Shown: piece after piece, positions 1 to 13,212 of the stretch
Numbering within the stretch: position 1 is the first letter of the stretch
Layout: every line of letters begins with the position of its first letter
From: Exiguobacterium sp. s122
GTDB taxonomy: Bacteria > Bacillota > Bacilli > Exiguobacteriales > Exiguobacteriaceae
Length of the DNA: 43,627 nt
Direction of reading: 5' to 3'
Assembly (NCBI RefSeq): GCF_018618475.1
Contig: NZ_JACSMD010000007.1
Location: forward strand, 1 to 43,627
The notes under the pieces: generated by a model
The model's input: the letters and a program-made list of their open reading frames with translations, nothing else
What the model was told of the DNA's origin: nothing
Database searches by the model: none
Made by a program: the position numbers and the translations under genes

Positions 1-78
1 CGAACACGGAAGTTAAGCGCTTCAGCGCCGAAAGTAGTTGGGGGTCTCCCCCTGTGAGGATAGGACGTTGCCAGGCAA
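1..78 (+). rRNA. rrf: 5S ribosomal RNA, 3' part
   Basis: This is the 3' portion of a 5S rRNA; the 5' part lies outside the window. The conserved run CGAACACGGAAGTTAAG and the later CCCCCTGTGAGGATAGGACG are typical of Bacilli 5S. The molecule should end near CCAGGCA (71-77), which normally pairs with the missing 5' end. It closes an rrn operon and is followed directly by an intrinsic terminator. The exact 3' end is uncertain by a few bases. Confidence 0.93.
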
Positions 79-83
79 CATGA

Positions 84-117
84 GACGGTTGAGCAGAATG
101 CTCGATCGTCTTTTTTT
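84..117 (+). terminator. Intrinsic terminator of the rrn operon
   Basis: A 12-bp stem (84-95 with 99-110, two G-U pairs) closes on a GAA triloop and is followed by seven T residues (111-117). It sits just after the 5S rRNA and should end the rRNA transcript. Confidence 0.9.
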
Positions 118-146
118 GTCTATATTCAAACGATTCGGGAGGTTTT

Positions 147-1571
147 ATGATGACACGTCGACCTAAAAAGAACCCCTTTACATTTATGGAAGTGTTAGAA
201 CAGCATGTGCGGGAAAGTCGTGTATCTTTTCATGTGCCTGGTCACCATAACGGTACGGTTTATGATTCGAGTTTGCCGACAGCGTTTCATAAAATCATGC
301 CTTACGATTTAACCGAGCTTGAGCACTTGGATGATTTACATCAAGCTGATGGAATTATCCAGCAAGGTGAAGAAGCGCTCGGGAGGCTCTATGAAAGTAA
401 AAGTAAATGGTTGGTCAATGGTTCGACCGCGGGCAATTGGAGTATGTTGGCTGCAACTGTAAAACGCGGCGAACGCGTGTATGTACAACGCAATTCACAT
501 AAGTCTGTGTGGAATGCGATTGAATGGTTGGGCTTAGAACCAATCTTATTGGCTCCTGAATTGGAACGTGGAAGTGGTCTTCCTACAGTCGTTAGTTTAG
601 CTACGGTTCAAGAGGCTGTCGAGCGCTATCCTGGTGGCAAAGCATTACTGCTCACGTCACCGACCTATTATGGGGATATGGCAGACGTTCACTCCATTAG
701 TACTTACTTGAGCCAACATGCGATTCCGTTACTCGTCGATGAAGCGCATGGCGCACACTTGATTTATGATGGATTACCAAGACGTTCCGCGATTTTTGAA
801 GGAGCAAGCGCAGTTGTCCAGTCGGCCCATAAAACGTTACCCGCTTTTACCATGGGTGCCTGGTTGCATTACAAAGAGAATATTGATGAGAAACGATTAT
901 TTCATGCTTTGTCTTCGTTTCAAACGTCTAGTCCGTCTTATTTGATTATGGCGTCGTTAGATCATGCGCGTACTTATCTTGAAAATTTGACAGAGCGAGA
1001 CTGGTCAACGATTCAAACGAGTCATTTCGCTTTCATTATGGAAGTGAAGCGAGCTGGTTTTGCCGTTAAAGTCGGCGACGACTTTACAAAAGTTACGATT
1101 TTAACGTATCCGAAAAATGGGCTAATCTTTAGTCGCCATTTAGCATCGATTGGTATAGATATCGAGCTTGCCGCTGAAGATCATGTGTTACTCTGTTTGC
1201 CGTTACGGGAAATAAAGATGGAGGAGATCCATCATTGGGTGAAACTGATTCAAAATGCATCGAAACATGTGCCGCTGATTGAGGATGATGAAACGATTTA
1301 TCCTTACCCTGCTACGGAACAAGTCTCGAAATTAAAGGTGCTTCATGACGATATGAAAACGATGAGGCTTTCTTTCCAAAATGCAATCGGTAAAATTGCA
1401 GCGGAAACGATTATCCCTTATCCTCCAGGTATTCCGTGGATCTTAAAAGGTGAAGTGGTGACAGAGGAAAAAGTTCGCGTGTTAGTCGAGTGGATTTCTC
1501 TCGGGCGGAAGCTTCAAGCGAGCAGACATGTTATGATGAAACAAATCGATGTTATCGTAGAGGAGTTTTAA
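147..1571 (+). CDS. Orn/Lys/Arg decarboxylase family protein (YaaO-like)
   Basis: A 474-residue PLP-dependent decarboxylase of the group III ornithine/lysine/arginine type. The fold-type I signature is clear: DEAHGAH near residues 198-204 holds the aspartate that contacts the PLP ring, and SAHKTLPAF carries the probable Schiff-base lysine at about K229. The length matches YaaO/SpeA-type short decarboxylases. Substrate (arginine, lysine or ornithine) cannot be read from sequence. SD GGGAGG (137-142) precedes two consecutive ATGs at 147 and 150; the second has the better spacing, so the protein may be one residue shorter. It lies immediately upstream of tmk, as yaaO does in B. subtilis. No convincing promoter is visible after the rrn terminator. 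Confidence 0.9.
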   Translation: MMTRRPKKNPFTFMEVLEQHVRESRVSFHVPGHHNGTVYDSSLPTAFHKIMPYDLTELEHLDDLHQADGIIQQGEEALGRLYESKSKWLVNGSTAGNWSMLAATVKRGERVYVQRNSHKSVWNAIEWLGLEPILLAPELERGSGLPTVVSLATVQEAVERYPGGKALLLTSPTYYGDMADVHSISTYLSQHAIPLLVDEAHGAHLIYDGLPRRSAIFEGASAVVQSAHKTLPAFTMGAWLHYKENIDEKRLFHALSSFQTSSPSYLIMASLDHARTYLENLTERDWSTIQTSHFAFIMEVKRAGFAVKVGDDFTKVTILTYPKNGLIFSRHLASIGIDIELAAEDHVLLCLPLREIKMEEIHHWVKLIQNASKHVPLIEDDETIYPYPATEQVSKLKVLHDDMKTMRLSFQNAIGKIAAETIIPYPPGIPWILKGEVVTEEKVRVLVEWISLGRKLQASRHVMMKQIDVIVEEF

Positions 1572-1573
1572 GA

Positions 1574-2541
<968 letters not shown>

Positions 2542-2555
2542 TGGGAGTGAGATCG

Positions 2556-3548
2556 ATGCGTTTTGAGCAATTAGCCGCGTCTCAAACCGTTGTCGCAAAA
2601 GTGATTGAGAACTCGATTCGGTCTGAGAAAGTCGGGCACGCCTATATCTTTTCAGGTGATTATGAACCTTACTTGATTGAGACCGCTCAACTGTTTGCAA
2701 AGTCGCTCTTTTGCGAGGCGCCAGACGGGGTGGAACCTTGTGGAGAATGTCGGAATTGTCGGCGGATGGATTCAGGAAACCTTGTCGATTACATCGAGAT
2801 GGAGCCGGACGGGGCAAGTATTAAGAAAGAGCAAATTCAGCAATTGCTTAGCGATTTGTCGTTACGTGGAGCCGAAGGGGATCGTCAAGTGTATGTGATT
2901 CATCAAGCGCATAAAATGACGACACAAGCGGCGAATAGTTTGCTTAAGTTTTTTGAAGAGCCCGGTGTCGGGAAGCTCGCGATTCTTGTAACGACACAGC
3001 CGCAACTGTTGCTGCCGACGATTCGCTCAAGAGCCCAACAGCTCGTCTTCCGACCGATTGATCGGAATGAGTTGGCGGATCAGTTGTCTGCGGACGTGGC
3101 ATGTACGACAGATATGGCACGCTTGGCGCTAGCGGTTTATCCGAAATGGGATGACGCCCGTGAAGTGCTTCACAACGACTGGTTTGTACAGTCGTATGGG
3201 CTAGTGGTACAATTAGTTGAAGTATTGACTAAACGACCACAAGAGTTACTCTTATTTGCCCAAGAGAAGTGGCTCGGCCATTTTAAAGGACGCAATGAGT
3301 TACGGGTGGGCCTCGAATTGTTTGAGAGCTGGTTAGAAGAGTCGCTCCGGTTCAAAGTTCGGACGGATTACACGCCGCACCTGTTCACACGTGAACAGGC
3401 CTTATATCAGGCGTTCATTAGTAATCGTTCGGCGCATAAGATTGTCCATGCGATTGAACACGTCCATGAGGCGATTCGACGACTCGAGGCAAACGTCAAT
3501 CCTCAATTAACGTTCGAACGGTTAACGTTCGATTTACAGAAAGGATAA
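2556..3548 (+). CDS. holB: DNA polymerase III subunit delta'
   Basis: Clamp-loader subunit delta', 330 residues (B. subtilis HolB is about the same). An N-terminal AAA+ fold holds a zinc-binding quartet C53, C62, C65, C68 and the conserved core TTQAANSLLKFFEEPG. The P-loop position is degenerate (FSGDYEPY), as expected of delta', which does not hydrolyse ATP. The SRC motif typical of ATPase subunits appears as SRAQQ. ATG 2541 overlaps the darA stop but has no spaced SD; ATG 2556 has GGGAG 8 nt upstream and is preferred. It is part of the tmk-darA-holB-ricT-yabA replication and regulation cluster. Confidence 0.95.
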   Translation: MRFEQLAASQTVVAKVIENSIRSEKVGHAYIFSGDYEPYLIETAQLFAKSLFCEAPDGVEPCGECRNCRRMDSGNLVDYIEMEPDGASIKKEQIQQLLSDLSLRGAEGDRQVYVIHQAHKMTTQAANSLLKFFEEPGVGKLAILVTTQPQLLLPTIRSRAQQLVFRPIDRNELADQLSADVACTTDMARLALAVYPKWDDAREVLHNDWFVQSYGLVVQLVEVLTKRPQELLLFAQEKWLGHFKGRNELRVGLELFESWLEESLRFKVRTDYTPHLFTREQALYQAFISNRSAHKIVHAIEHVHEAIRRLEANVNPQLTFERLTFDLQKG

Positions 3549-3554
3549 GAGAGC

Positions 3555-4385
3555 GTGCTTGAAGTAGTCGGAGTCCGTTTTAAAGAAGCGGGAAAAATCT
3601 ATTACTTTTCACCAGGCGAAGCAACGCTTGAACGTGGGGACCATGTCATCGTCGAGACGGTGCGTGGCATTGAATACGGGGAAATCGTCCAAGTTGGGAA
3701 ACAGCTTGGAGAAGATGAAGTCGTTTTACCTTTAAAAACGATTCTTCGTGTCGCTGATCAAAAAGATGCTCAAATCGTCCAAGAAAATCGATTGGCAGCT
3801 TTTGACGCTCACGCCGTCTGTGAAGAAAAAATACGTGAACATCGACTTGAGATGAAACTTGTCGATGTTGAATATACATTTGATCGCAATAAAGTCATCT
3901 TTTATTTCACGGCAGAAGGTCGGGTCGATTTTCGAGAACTCGTTAAAGATTTAGCGAGCGTCTTCCGCACTCGCATCGAACTCCGTCAAATCGGAGTCCG
4001 GGATGAAGCGAAGTTACTTAGTGGGATTGGTCCATGCGGCCGTGTCTTATGTTGTTCTTCCTTCTTAGGAGAGTTTGAACCGGTTTCGATTAAGATGGCG
4101 AAAGATCAAAACCTTTCCTTGAACCCGAATAAAATTTCTGGTGTGTGCGGCCGTCTCATGTGTTGCTTGAAATATGAGAATGACACGTATGAAGAGTTGA
4201 AGCGCGACTTGCCGGATGTTGGGAAGCGAATCAAGATTCCTGAAGGTGACGGACGTGTCATCGGCCTCAACATTTTGGATCAACTGATTCAAGTCGAGTT
4301 GAGTGACCGGACCCGTGTTGTGACGTATACGATTGACGAACTCGTTGAGGTCGGTGCGATCAAACGAAAACCGTCGAAACAGTGA
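3555..4385 (+). CDS. ricT: PSP1-domain Fe-S protein RicT (YaaT)
   Basis: A 276-residue PSP1-domain protein. In B. subtilis RicT joins RicA and RicF in the Y-complex, which binds iron-sulfur clusters and directs RNase Y cleavage of operon mRNAs; it also influences competence, biofilm and sporulation. Two Cys-rich loops are seen, GPCGRVLCC (C161, C166, C167) and GVCGRLMCC (C198, C203, C204), consistent with cluster binding. The start is GTG 3555, 6 nt after holB, with a purine-rich stretch upstream. Its retention in a genome that seems to lack sporulation genes supports the RNA-processing role as the conserved one. Confidence 0.94.
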   Translation: MLEVVGVRFKEAGKIYYFSPGEATLERGDHVIVETVRGIEYGEIVQVGKQLGEDEVVLPLKTILRVADQKDAQIVQENRLAAFDAHAVCEEKIREHRLEMKLVDVEYTFDRNKVIFYFTAEGRVDFRELVKDLASVFRTRIELRQIGVRDEAKLLSGIGPCGRVLCCSSFLGEFEPVSIKMAKDQNLSLNPNKISGVCGRLMCCLKYENDTYEELKRDLPDVGKRIKIPEGDGRVIGLNILDQLIQVELSDRTRVVTYTIDELVEVGAIKRKPSKQ

Positions 4386-4399
4386 TGGGGTGCTGAGCA

Positions 4400-4744
4400 G
4401 TGGAACGAATGGATAAAAAGGAAGTTATGATGCGCGTCGATGCCATCGAGCAACAAATGCAGCTGTTGACGGAGCATTTAGGTGTACTGAAAGAACAGTT
4501 GGCCTATTTACTTGAAGAGAATCAGCATATGTATCTCGAGAATCATCACTTGCGCGAAAAAGTTGAGCAACTCGCAGAAGTGGAGACGCCAGACGGCGAT
4601 GCGCACATCGCATTGTCGGGCAAAGGGCAGAACAACTTGGCCGCCTTGTATCAAGAAGGGTTCCACATTTGTAACTTGCATTACGGACAAGTAAGAAAAG
4701 ATGGCGATTGTCTGTTTTGTATGTCGATGTTAAATAAACACTAA
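4400..4744 (+). CDS. yabA: Replication initiation control protein YabA
   Basis: A 114-residue protein that restrains DnaA-dependent initiation by linking DnaA to the sliding clamp DnaN. The N-terminal half is a leucine-rich coiled coil (about residues 10-60). The C-terminal part carries the zinc module with C91, H94, C104 and C107. The start is GTG 4400 with GGGGTG 7 nt upstream; ATG 4409 is an in-frame alternative. It follows ricT by 14 nt. A terminator-like hairpin follows, separating it from trmN6. Confidence 0.94.
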   Translation: MERMDKKEVMMRVDAIEQQMQLLTEHLGVLKEQLAYLLEENQHMYLENHHLREKVEQLAEVETPDGDAHIALSGKGQNNLAALYQEGFHICNLHYGQVRKDGDCLFCMSMLNKH

Positions 4745-4752
4745 TACATTGG

Positions 4753-4791
4753 GGCGATAGACGGGGAAGTCACCCGTCCGTCGCCTTTGTC
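4753..4791 (+). terminator. Weak terminator-like hairpin between yabA and trmN6
   Basis: Arms 4753-4765 and 4773-4785 pair over 13 positions with one A-C mismatch and one G-U, around a 7-nt loop. Only TTT and scattered T residues follow, so termination is probably partial. The trmN6 SD starts 14 nt after the stem. Confidence 0.6.
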
Positions 4792-4813
4792 GTTATGTAG
4801 GAGGGAACGAAGC

Positions 4814-5548
4814 GTGACTGTACAACAAGGGGAGCGGCTCGATGATTTACTTGGACGCCCCGGAAAAATTATTCAAAGCGACGAGGTATTTTCGTTCTCG
4901 CTCGATGCGGTGTTACTCGCTGAATTCGTCTGGGTGCCGATTCAAAAAGGAAACTTAGTCGATTTATGCGCCGGGACGGGTGCGATTCCGCTCTTCTTGT
5001 CTTATCGGACGAAAGGGAACGTGACGGGCGTCGAGATTCAACCGAAGCTCGTCGATATGGCGAACCGAAGCATCGCGGTGAACCGTCTTGAGCATCGATT
5101 GCAGATTGTAGAAGGCGACGTTAAAGAAGCGGCGGTCCGGCTCGGCCACGCCCGTTACGATGTGGTGACGTGTAATCCGCCTTATTTTCTTGCCAACGAG
5201 ACGTCACTCCGTAATCAAAACGAGCACCATACGATTGCACGCCATGAAGTGCTTTGCACACTCGAGGATTGCATTAAAGCGGCGAGCCAACTCGTGAAAC
5301 CAGGTGGGAAAGTAGCATTTGTCCACCGTCCTGAGCGGTTACTCGACATCATCACGCTCATGCGGGCATATCGAATCGAACCGAAGCGGATGCAGCTCGT
5401 CTATCCGAAAGCGGGACGAGAGGCGAACACATTACTGATAGAGGGGTCGAAAGATGGAAAAGCAGGGCTCACGATTTTACCACCGCTTATCGTCTATGAG
5501 GATGATGACACGTATACGAAAGCGATGCGAGACATCCTCGATGCGTAA
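4814..5548 (+). CDS. trmN6: tRNA1(Val) (adenine-37-N6)-methyltransferase family protein (YabB)
   Basis: A 244-residue class I SAM-dependent methyltransferase. The SAM-binding motif reads [15 protein letters not shown] and the catalytic N-methylase motif NPPY is at about 121-124, which marks amino-group methylation of adenine. The closest characterised family is E. coli TrmN6 (m6A37 of tRNA-Val); the target in this organism is inferred. The start is GTG 4814 because AGGAGGG (4799-4805) is 8 nt upstream; the in-frame TTG at 4787 lies before the SD. It overlaps yazA by 8 nt, as in the B. subtilis yabB-yazA-yabC order. Confidence 0.92.
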   Translation: MTVQQGERLDDLLGRPGKIIQSDEVFSFSLDAVLLAEFVWVPIQKGNLVDLCAGTGAIPLFLSYRTKGNVTGVEIQPKLVDMANRSIAVNRLEHRLQIVEGDVKEAAVRLGHARYDVVTCNPPYFLANETSLRNQNEHHTIARHEVLCTLEDCIKAASQLVKPGGKVAFVHRPERLLDIITLMRAYRIEPKRMQLVYPKAGREANTLLIEGSKDGKAGLTILPPLIVYEDDDTYTKAMRDILDA

Positions 5549-5819
5549 GCATTATGTGTATATTTTAGAGTGTCAAGATCATACGTATTATACGGGTTAT
5601 ACGAACGATCTCGATAAGCGGCTTCGTACCCACAACGCTGGAAAAGGTGCGAAATACACGCGGGCGCGCTTACCCGTAACGCTCTGTTACGTGAAATCGT
5701 TTGACACGAAGCGAGAGGCCATGCGTTATGAGTGGTCAATCAAGCAATTGACGCGCGCTCAAAAACAAACGTTGATGGAGGGGACGAGCAATGAACTCAC
5801 AGAAAAGTTATCAGACTGA
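5541..5819 (+). CDS. yazA: GIY-YIG nuclease superfamily protein (YazA)
   Basis: A 92-residue single-domain GIY-YIG protein of the UPF0213 group. The signature is modified to YVYIL...YYTGYT at the N-terminus, followed by the conserved Arg in [18 protein letters not shown] and the Glu in [11 protein letters not shown]. Structural relatives cut DNA, but the function of this small family is not established. ATG 5541 lies inside the end of trmN6 (8-nt overlap) and no good SD is seen, so translation is probably coupled. The end overlaps rsmI by 29 nt. Confidence 0.9.
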   Translation: MRKHYVYILECQDHTYYTGYTNDLDKRLRTHNAGKGAKYTRARLPVTLCYVKSFDTKREAMRYEWSIKQLTRAQKQTLMEGTSNELTEKLSD

Positions 5820-6660
5820 TGGACCGACGCTGTACATCGTACCGACTCCAATTGGTAATCTAGAAGACATGACGTATCGCGCTGTGCGCACGTTGCGGGA
5901 AGTGGATTTGATTGCGGCAGAAGATACACGCCAAACGATGAAACTGTGTCGTCACTTTGAAATCGAAACGAAGCTTGTCAGTTACCATGAACATAATAAA
6001 CACGTGAGCGGGCCACGGCTGATCGAAGATATCGAGAACGGGAAGTCGGTTGCTGTCGTATCCGATGCTGGGATGCCTGGGATTTCTGACCCCGGGAGTG
6101 ATCTTGTTCGGCTCGCGATTCAAGCGAAATTGCCGGTCGTCGTCTTACCAGGGGCGAATGCGGCGCTTACGGCGCTCGTCGCGTCGGGGTTGCCGACAGA
6201 ACGTTTTTTATATTACGGTTTTTTACCGCGCAAAAAGAAAGAGCGAGCCGACGTGTTGGCATCACTTCAATATGAACCAGGGACGCTCGTCTTCTATGAG
6301 GCCCCGCATCGTTTGAAAGAAATGCTTCACGGGGTGAAGGCGGTGTTCGGGAATCGCGATGTCGTACTCGGACGGGAATTGACGAAAACGTTTGAAGAGT
6401 TTTTACGAGGCACGATCGACGAGGCGCTCGCTTGGTGCGAAGGGGAAATCCGCGGAGAGTTCGTCGTGTTAGTGAGCGGTTCGACCGAGTCGGCCCCGAC
6501 ACAAGATTGGTGGGAGGCGCTCTCCCCGCTCGAACACGTCGATCGCTATATCGAGGACGGCTTGAAGCCGAACGCGGCGATTAAACAAGTGGCAAAAGAG
6601 CGTGGGCTTTCACGTAACGATGTCTATGACGCCTATCATGAAGTCGACAAAAAAGAGTAA
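5791..6660 (+). CDS. rsmI: 16S rRNA (cytidine-1402-2'-O)-methyltransferase
   Basis: RsmI (YabC/YraL family) 2'-O-methylates C1402 in the decoding centre of 16S rRNA. The 289-residue protein shows the tetrapyrrole-methylase-like fold: [18 protein letters not shown] at the N-terminus and [12 protein letters not shown] near 91-102 for SAM binding. ATG 5791 has GGAGGGG (5777-5783) 7 nt upstream and lies within yazA. Its stop codon TAA forms part of the left arm of the hairpin shared with the convergent abrB gene. Confidence 0.96.
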   Translation: MNSQKSYQTDGPTLYIVPTPIGNLEDMTYRAVRTLREVDLIAAEDTRQTMKLCRHFEIETKLVSYHEHNKHVSGPRLIEDIENGKSVAVVSDAGMPGISDPGSDLVRLAIQAKLPVVVLPGANAALTALVASGLPTERFLYYGFLPRKKKERADVLASLQYEPGTLVFYEAPHRLKEMLHGVKAVFGNRDVVLGRELTKTFEEFLRGTIDEALAWCEGEIRGEFVVLVSGSTESAPTQDWWEALSPLEHVDRYIEDGLKPNAAIKQVAKERGLSRNDVYDAYHEVDKKE

Positions 6661-6684
6661 GCAAGGAGTCCCTTGCTTACTCTT
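6649..6684 (-). terminator. Convergent terminator between rsmI and abrB containing both stop codons
   Basis: A perfect 14-bp stem (6653-6666 with 6671-6684) with an AGTC tetraloop. On the - strand it is followed by a T tract (from 6654 down to 6649, two of them in the stem), so it is a good terminator for abrB. On the + strand the 3' side is only moderately T-rich. The rsmI TAA (6658-6660) and the abrB TAA (complement of 6677-6679) sit opposite one another within the stem. Confidence 0.85.
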
Positions 6685-6970
6685 CGTTGTAGTAATTCTC
6701 GAGCATGTTTTTCAACTCGACGAGAACGCGTTGTGCACCTTCTGGTGAAAGAATCAACTTTCCATCTGCCAATTTGAAGTTATCGTCTGATACTTCGCCA
6801 GTGACTTGGCACGTCATGTTTGGCTTATATTTTTTCAACACGATTTGATCGTTGTCGACGTAAATTTCAAGTGCATCTTTCTCAGCAATTCCGAGTGTGC
6901 GGCGCAATTCGATTGGAATAACGACCCGACCGAGCTCGTCCACTTTCCGTACGATACCTGTTGATTTCAT
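6677..6970 (-). CDS. abrB: Transition-state regulator AbrB
   Basis: A 97-residue swapped-hairpin (SpoVT/AbrB) DNA-binding protein. The N-terminal domain reads MKSTGIVRKVDELGRVVIPIELRRTLG, the classic AbrB-fold sequence, and the C-terminal multimerisation part includes the conserved Cys at residue 54. AbrB represses stationary-phase genes (biofilm, antimicrobials, competence) in Bacillus. The start at 6970 is chosen for AGGAGG (complement of 6980-6985) 9 nt upstream. It is the only - strand gene in the window and is divergent from metG. The usual Spo0A input cannot be assessed here. Confidence 0.95.
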   Translation of the reverse strand: MKSTGIVRKVDELGRVVIPIELRRTLGIAEKDALEIYVDNDQIVLKKYKPNMTCQVTGEVSDDNFKLADGKLILSPEGAQRVLVELKNMLENYYNEE

Positions 6971-7094
6971 TTTGTGTTTCCTCCTCTGATGATGTCGAAA
7001 TCTCTTGGTGACATGAATCGTCAAAATTCGACAATGTGGCTACAGCAAAAAGCATACTAAACTTTCCAATTGTAGTCAACTGCTTACTATTGGA

Positions 7095-7123
7095 ATTATA
7101 CATTTTCGAAAAAAGACGATAAA
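7095..7123 (-). promoter_or_regulatory. Candidate abrB promoter
   Basis: On the - strand a perfect -10 TATAAT (complement of 7095-7100) is preceded at 17 nt by a poor -35 TTTATC. It would give a leader of about 115 nt before the abrB start. The weak -35 keeps this tentative. The 327-nt abrB-metG interval otherwise holds the metG promoter and AT-rich sequence that could bind AbrB itself; I recognise no other gene there. Confidence 0.5.
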
Positions 7124-7231
7124 GGAACGATATATACCTAAATTTCCCCGAAAGGTATGCGTTTAAACAGAGAAAGGGTTTTTTTGGAACATTTATTTGA
7201 AGGGTCAACAAATTAATTCCAAACAATTGGT

Positions 7232-9253
<2,022 letters not shown>

Positions 9254-9258
9254 CTTTT

Positions 9259-9289
9259 GAGGGAGACTTCGGTCTCCCTCTCTTCGTTT
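9259..9289 (+). terminator. Hairpin with UUCG tetraloop after metG
   Basis: A perfect 9-bp stem (9259-9267 with 9272-9280) closes on the stable TTCG loop. The following tract TCTTCGTTTA is only partly T-rich, so read-through into tatD is plausible. The tatD SD begins 5 nt after it. Confidence 0.7.
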
Positions 9290-9307
9290 AAATAAGGAGG
9301 ATACAGG

Positions 9308-10075
9308 ATGCTAATTGACACGCATACACATATTAATGCCGACCAGTTCAAAGAGGATGTCGAAGCAACGATTGAACGTGCGCGCGCAGCCGGAGTATCA
9401 CCGATGCTCGTTGTCGGTTTCGATGATGAAACCATTACGCGCGCCATCGAACTCGCCGAGACGTACGAAGACATTTACGCGATCGTTGGCTGGCACCCGG
9501 TCGATGCGATTGACTGTACACCAGATGACCTGAAACGCATTGAGGCGTTGATGGGTCATCCAAAAGTGATGGCGCTCGGTGAAATTGGGCTCGACTATCA
9601 TTGGGACAAGTCGCCAAAAGAAGTCCAACAGCGCGTATTCCGGGAACAAATTGCCATCGCAAGACAGACAAATATGCCAATCGTCATCCATAATCGCGAA
9701 GCGACGGCGGACGTACTCGATCTGTTAGAAGACGAGCACGCCGAAGAGATTGGTGGCGTATTTCATAGCTACAGCATGTCGGTTGAACTGCTTGAGCGGT
9801 GCCTACGCTTAAACTTCTATATCTCACTCGGGGGACCGGTCACGTTTAAGAATGCGAAAGTCCCGAAAGAAGTGGCAAAACAAGTTCCACTTGATCGCCT
9901 GTTGGTCGAGACGGACTGCCCGTATTTGACGCCGACCCCGTTCCGCGGTAAACGGAACGAGCCAGCCTACGTCACCTATGTCGCCGAAGAAATCGCCGCG
10001 CTACGAGGTATCTCGCTTGAGGAACTTGCTGAAGCGACGACCGCGAACGCGAAGCGACTGTTCCGTCTACCGTGA
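9308..10075 (+). CDS. tatD: TatD-family metal-dependent hydrolase (YabD)
   Basis: A 255-residue TIM-barrel metalloenzyme of the TatD family, associated with 3'-5' DNase activity. All metal-site motifs are present: DTHTH (residues 4-8), GEIGLDYH near 91-98, IHNRE near 127, FHSYS near 152 and ETDCPY near 202. Start ATG 9308 has AAGGAGG (9294-9300) 7 nt upstream. The gene is flanked by metG, with a leaky-looking hairpin, and overlaps the yabE start, which matches the Bacillus metS-yabD-yabE-rnmV-ksgA order. Confidence 0.94.
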   Translation: MLIDTHTHINADQFKEDVEATIERARAAGVSPMLVVGFDDETITRAIELAETYEDIYAIVGWHPVDAIDCTPDDLKRIEALMGHPKVMALGEIGLDYHWDKSPKEVQQRVFREQIAIARQTNMPIVIHNREATADVLDLLEDEHAEEIGGVFHSYSMSVELLERCLRLNFYISLGGPVTFKNAKVPKEVAKQVPLDRLLVETDCPYLTPTPFRGKRNEPAYVTYVAEEIAALRGISLEELAEATTANAKRLFRLP

Positions 10076-11356
10076 TGGTGAAACGAATCGCGCTGAGCGC
10101 TATCGTCCTTGTGACAGCGGTACTCGCCTATACGTTGACCCAACCGGAGACCGTGACAATTATCGACGGAGCGAACCGGATTGAGCACGAGACGCGTGCG
10201 ACGTCCGTATTCGACGTGCTCGAAGAGACCGGCATCACGATCAAGGATTCCGATTATGTGACGCCGGCCCTCAGTGCTGAGCTACCTGCCGAACGCATCA
10301 TTTATATTGAACGCGCGAATACCGTTTCGCTTCAAATCGGTTATGGGCAGACGGAGATGATTGAGACGCGAGAGCGAACCGTCCGAGACGTGTTGCTCCG
10401 ATACGGGGTGACCGTGCGTGATGGGGATGACGTCTATCCAGACGTACGGACACCGGTCACATCTGGAATGACGATTCGGTATCAGCCGGTACTCGCGGTC
10501 AATTTAATCGTAGAAGATGAAGCCAAAACGTTAAATACGATGGCGAAAACGGTCGAGCAAGTATTGCGCGAAGCTGGAATTACGGTGTCAGAGCGCGATA
10601 CAATCGCACCGGCGCTCTCGACGGCGCTTCGAGAAGGCATGACGATCACCGTGAATACGAGTCGGGATGTCGTCCAATATGAGAATCGGCTCATCCCGTT
10701 TGAAATCGTGAAAGAAGACGATGATACGCTTGAAATCGGTCAAACCGAGGTCGCGCAAGTCGGGGTGCCGGGCCTCGAACGGACGCGGTATGCAGTGACA
10801 GTTGAAAATGGTACAATTACAAATCGGACCGAGACAAGTGTCGAAATGTTGCAGACCGTGCGTCCGCAAATCATCAAAATCGGGACGAAACCGGTGCCTG
10901 AATCCTCGGACGAACCCGAGACGGTTCCGACAGAACCCGAGAGCCCGTTCCGCGAAGAGGCGGAAATTAAAATCGAAGATACACCACTGCCCGAGGATGT
11001 GCTCGATTTTTCGGCGGCCAAACAACTTCTTGTTGAAGCAACCGCCTACACGAACAATCCAGAAGATACAATCACATTCGACGGTCGCGTCCTGACACGG
11101 AGTGGGTACGATGTGACCGATACGATTCTATATGAGGGCATGCGAATTATCGCGGTCGACCCATCCATCATTCCGCTCGGGACACGGGTGTACGTGGAAG
11201 GGTTCGGTATGGCAATCGCCCTCGACACCGGCAGTGCCATCAAAGGAAATATCATTGACATTATGATGGACACGAAAGAAGAAGCGGTCACATTCGGACG
11301 GAAGCCGCTCACGATTTGGGTCATCCCGAAGCAAGAAGAGAAAGAAGGAAACGAAG

Positions 11357-11364
<8 letters not shown>
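10072..11364 (+). CDS. yabE: Cell-wall protein with DUF348, G5 and 3D domains (YabE-like)
   Basis: A 430-residue secreted or membrane-anchored wall protein. An N-terminal hydrophobic segment (about 5-22) is followed by three DUF348 repeats (near 26-66, 82-123, 140-181), a G5 domain (about 196-272), a Pro/Glu-rich linker (273-315) and a C-terminal 3D domain (about 322-418) with the three aspartates D363, D385 and D396 expected of the MltA-like fold. The 3D domain suggests muralytic activity, and the family resembles Rpf/Sps proteins. The start is GTG 10072, overlapping tatD by 4 nt; ATG 10075 is equally possible. It overlaps rnmV by 8 nt. Confidence 0.9.
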
Positions 11365-12817
<1,453 letters not shown>

Positions 12818-12875
12818 ATTTAATCTTTATTTTCTTTTTTGAATGTGTTATACTTGTAACAGTGAGGTGAAGCGT

Positions 12876-13112
12876 ATGCCAAAGACGTTACAAGAAATCA
12901 GACAAAAACTCGAATCGCATGTTGGAGAACGATTGACGTTGAAAGCAAACGGCGGTCGTAAGAAAGTCGTTACTCGGTTTGGAACGCTCGTTGAGACGTA
13001 TCCCGCGGTGTTCGTCGTTAAATTGGATGAAGACCATCATAACGTGGAACGTGTCTCATATAGCTACGCTGATGTCCTAACGGATACAGTTAAAATTGAA
13101 TTCAGCAATTGA
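12876..13112 (+). CDS. veg: Veg protein, biofilm-associated small protein
   Basis: A 78-residue protein of the Veg family (DUF1021), recognisable from LQEIRQKLESHVGERLTLKANGGRKK and SYSYADVLTDTVKI. In B. subtilis Veg stimulates biofilm matrix genes through SinR; its biochemical mechanism is unclear. The start is ATG 12876 with GAGGTGA (12864-12870) 5 nt upstream; an in-frame GTG at 12843 lies inside the promoter region. It is transcribed alone, between a strong promoter and an intrinsic terminator. The spore protein genes yabG and sspF that flank veg in B. subtilis are absent. Confidence 0.93.
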   Translation: MPKTLQEIRQKLESHVGERLTLKANGGRKKVVTRFGTLVETYPAVFVVKLDEDHHNVERVSYSYADVLTDTVKIEFSN

Positions 13113-13123
13113 ACGATAAATGA

Positions 13124-13156
13124 GGGGCGGATGCATTGGCAGCTGCTTCTTTTTTT
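13124..13156 (+). terminator. Intrinsic terminator after veg
   Basis: Arms 13124-13134 and 13139-13149 pair over 11 positions with one A-G mismatch and three G-U pairs, loop ATTG, followed by seven T residues (13150-13156). It starts 11 nt after the veg stop. Confidence 0.75.
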
Positions 13157-13212
13157 GTGCGCTCGTTTACGGTACAATGGCGAACAGGAGATACATGGGA
13201 AGGGTGAACGAT

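Noticed and set aside
6971-7024. 18-residue N-terminal extension of AbrB
   Set aside because: It would include the SD AGGAGG at 6980-6985 and is not present in AbrB proteins, which start MKSTGIVRKVDELGR.
10588-11025. Antisense frame in yabE, considered because B. subtilis yabE has a regulatory antisense RNA
   Set aside because: I see no promoter of the sigma-X/M type or other support on the - strand here, and the frame follows the G5 domain codons.
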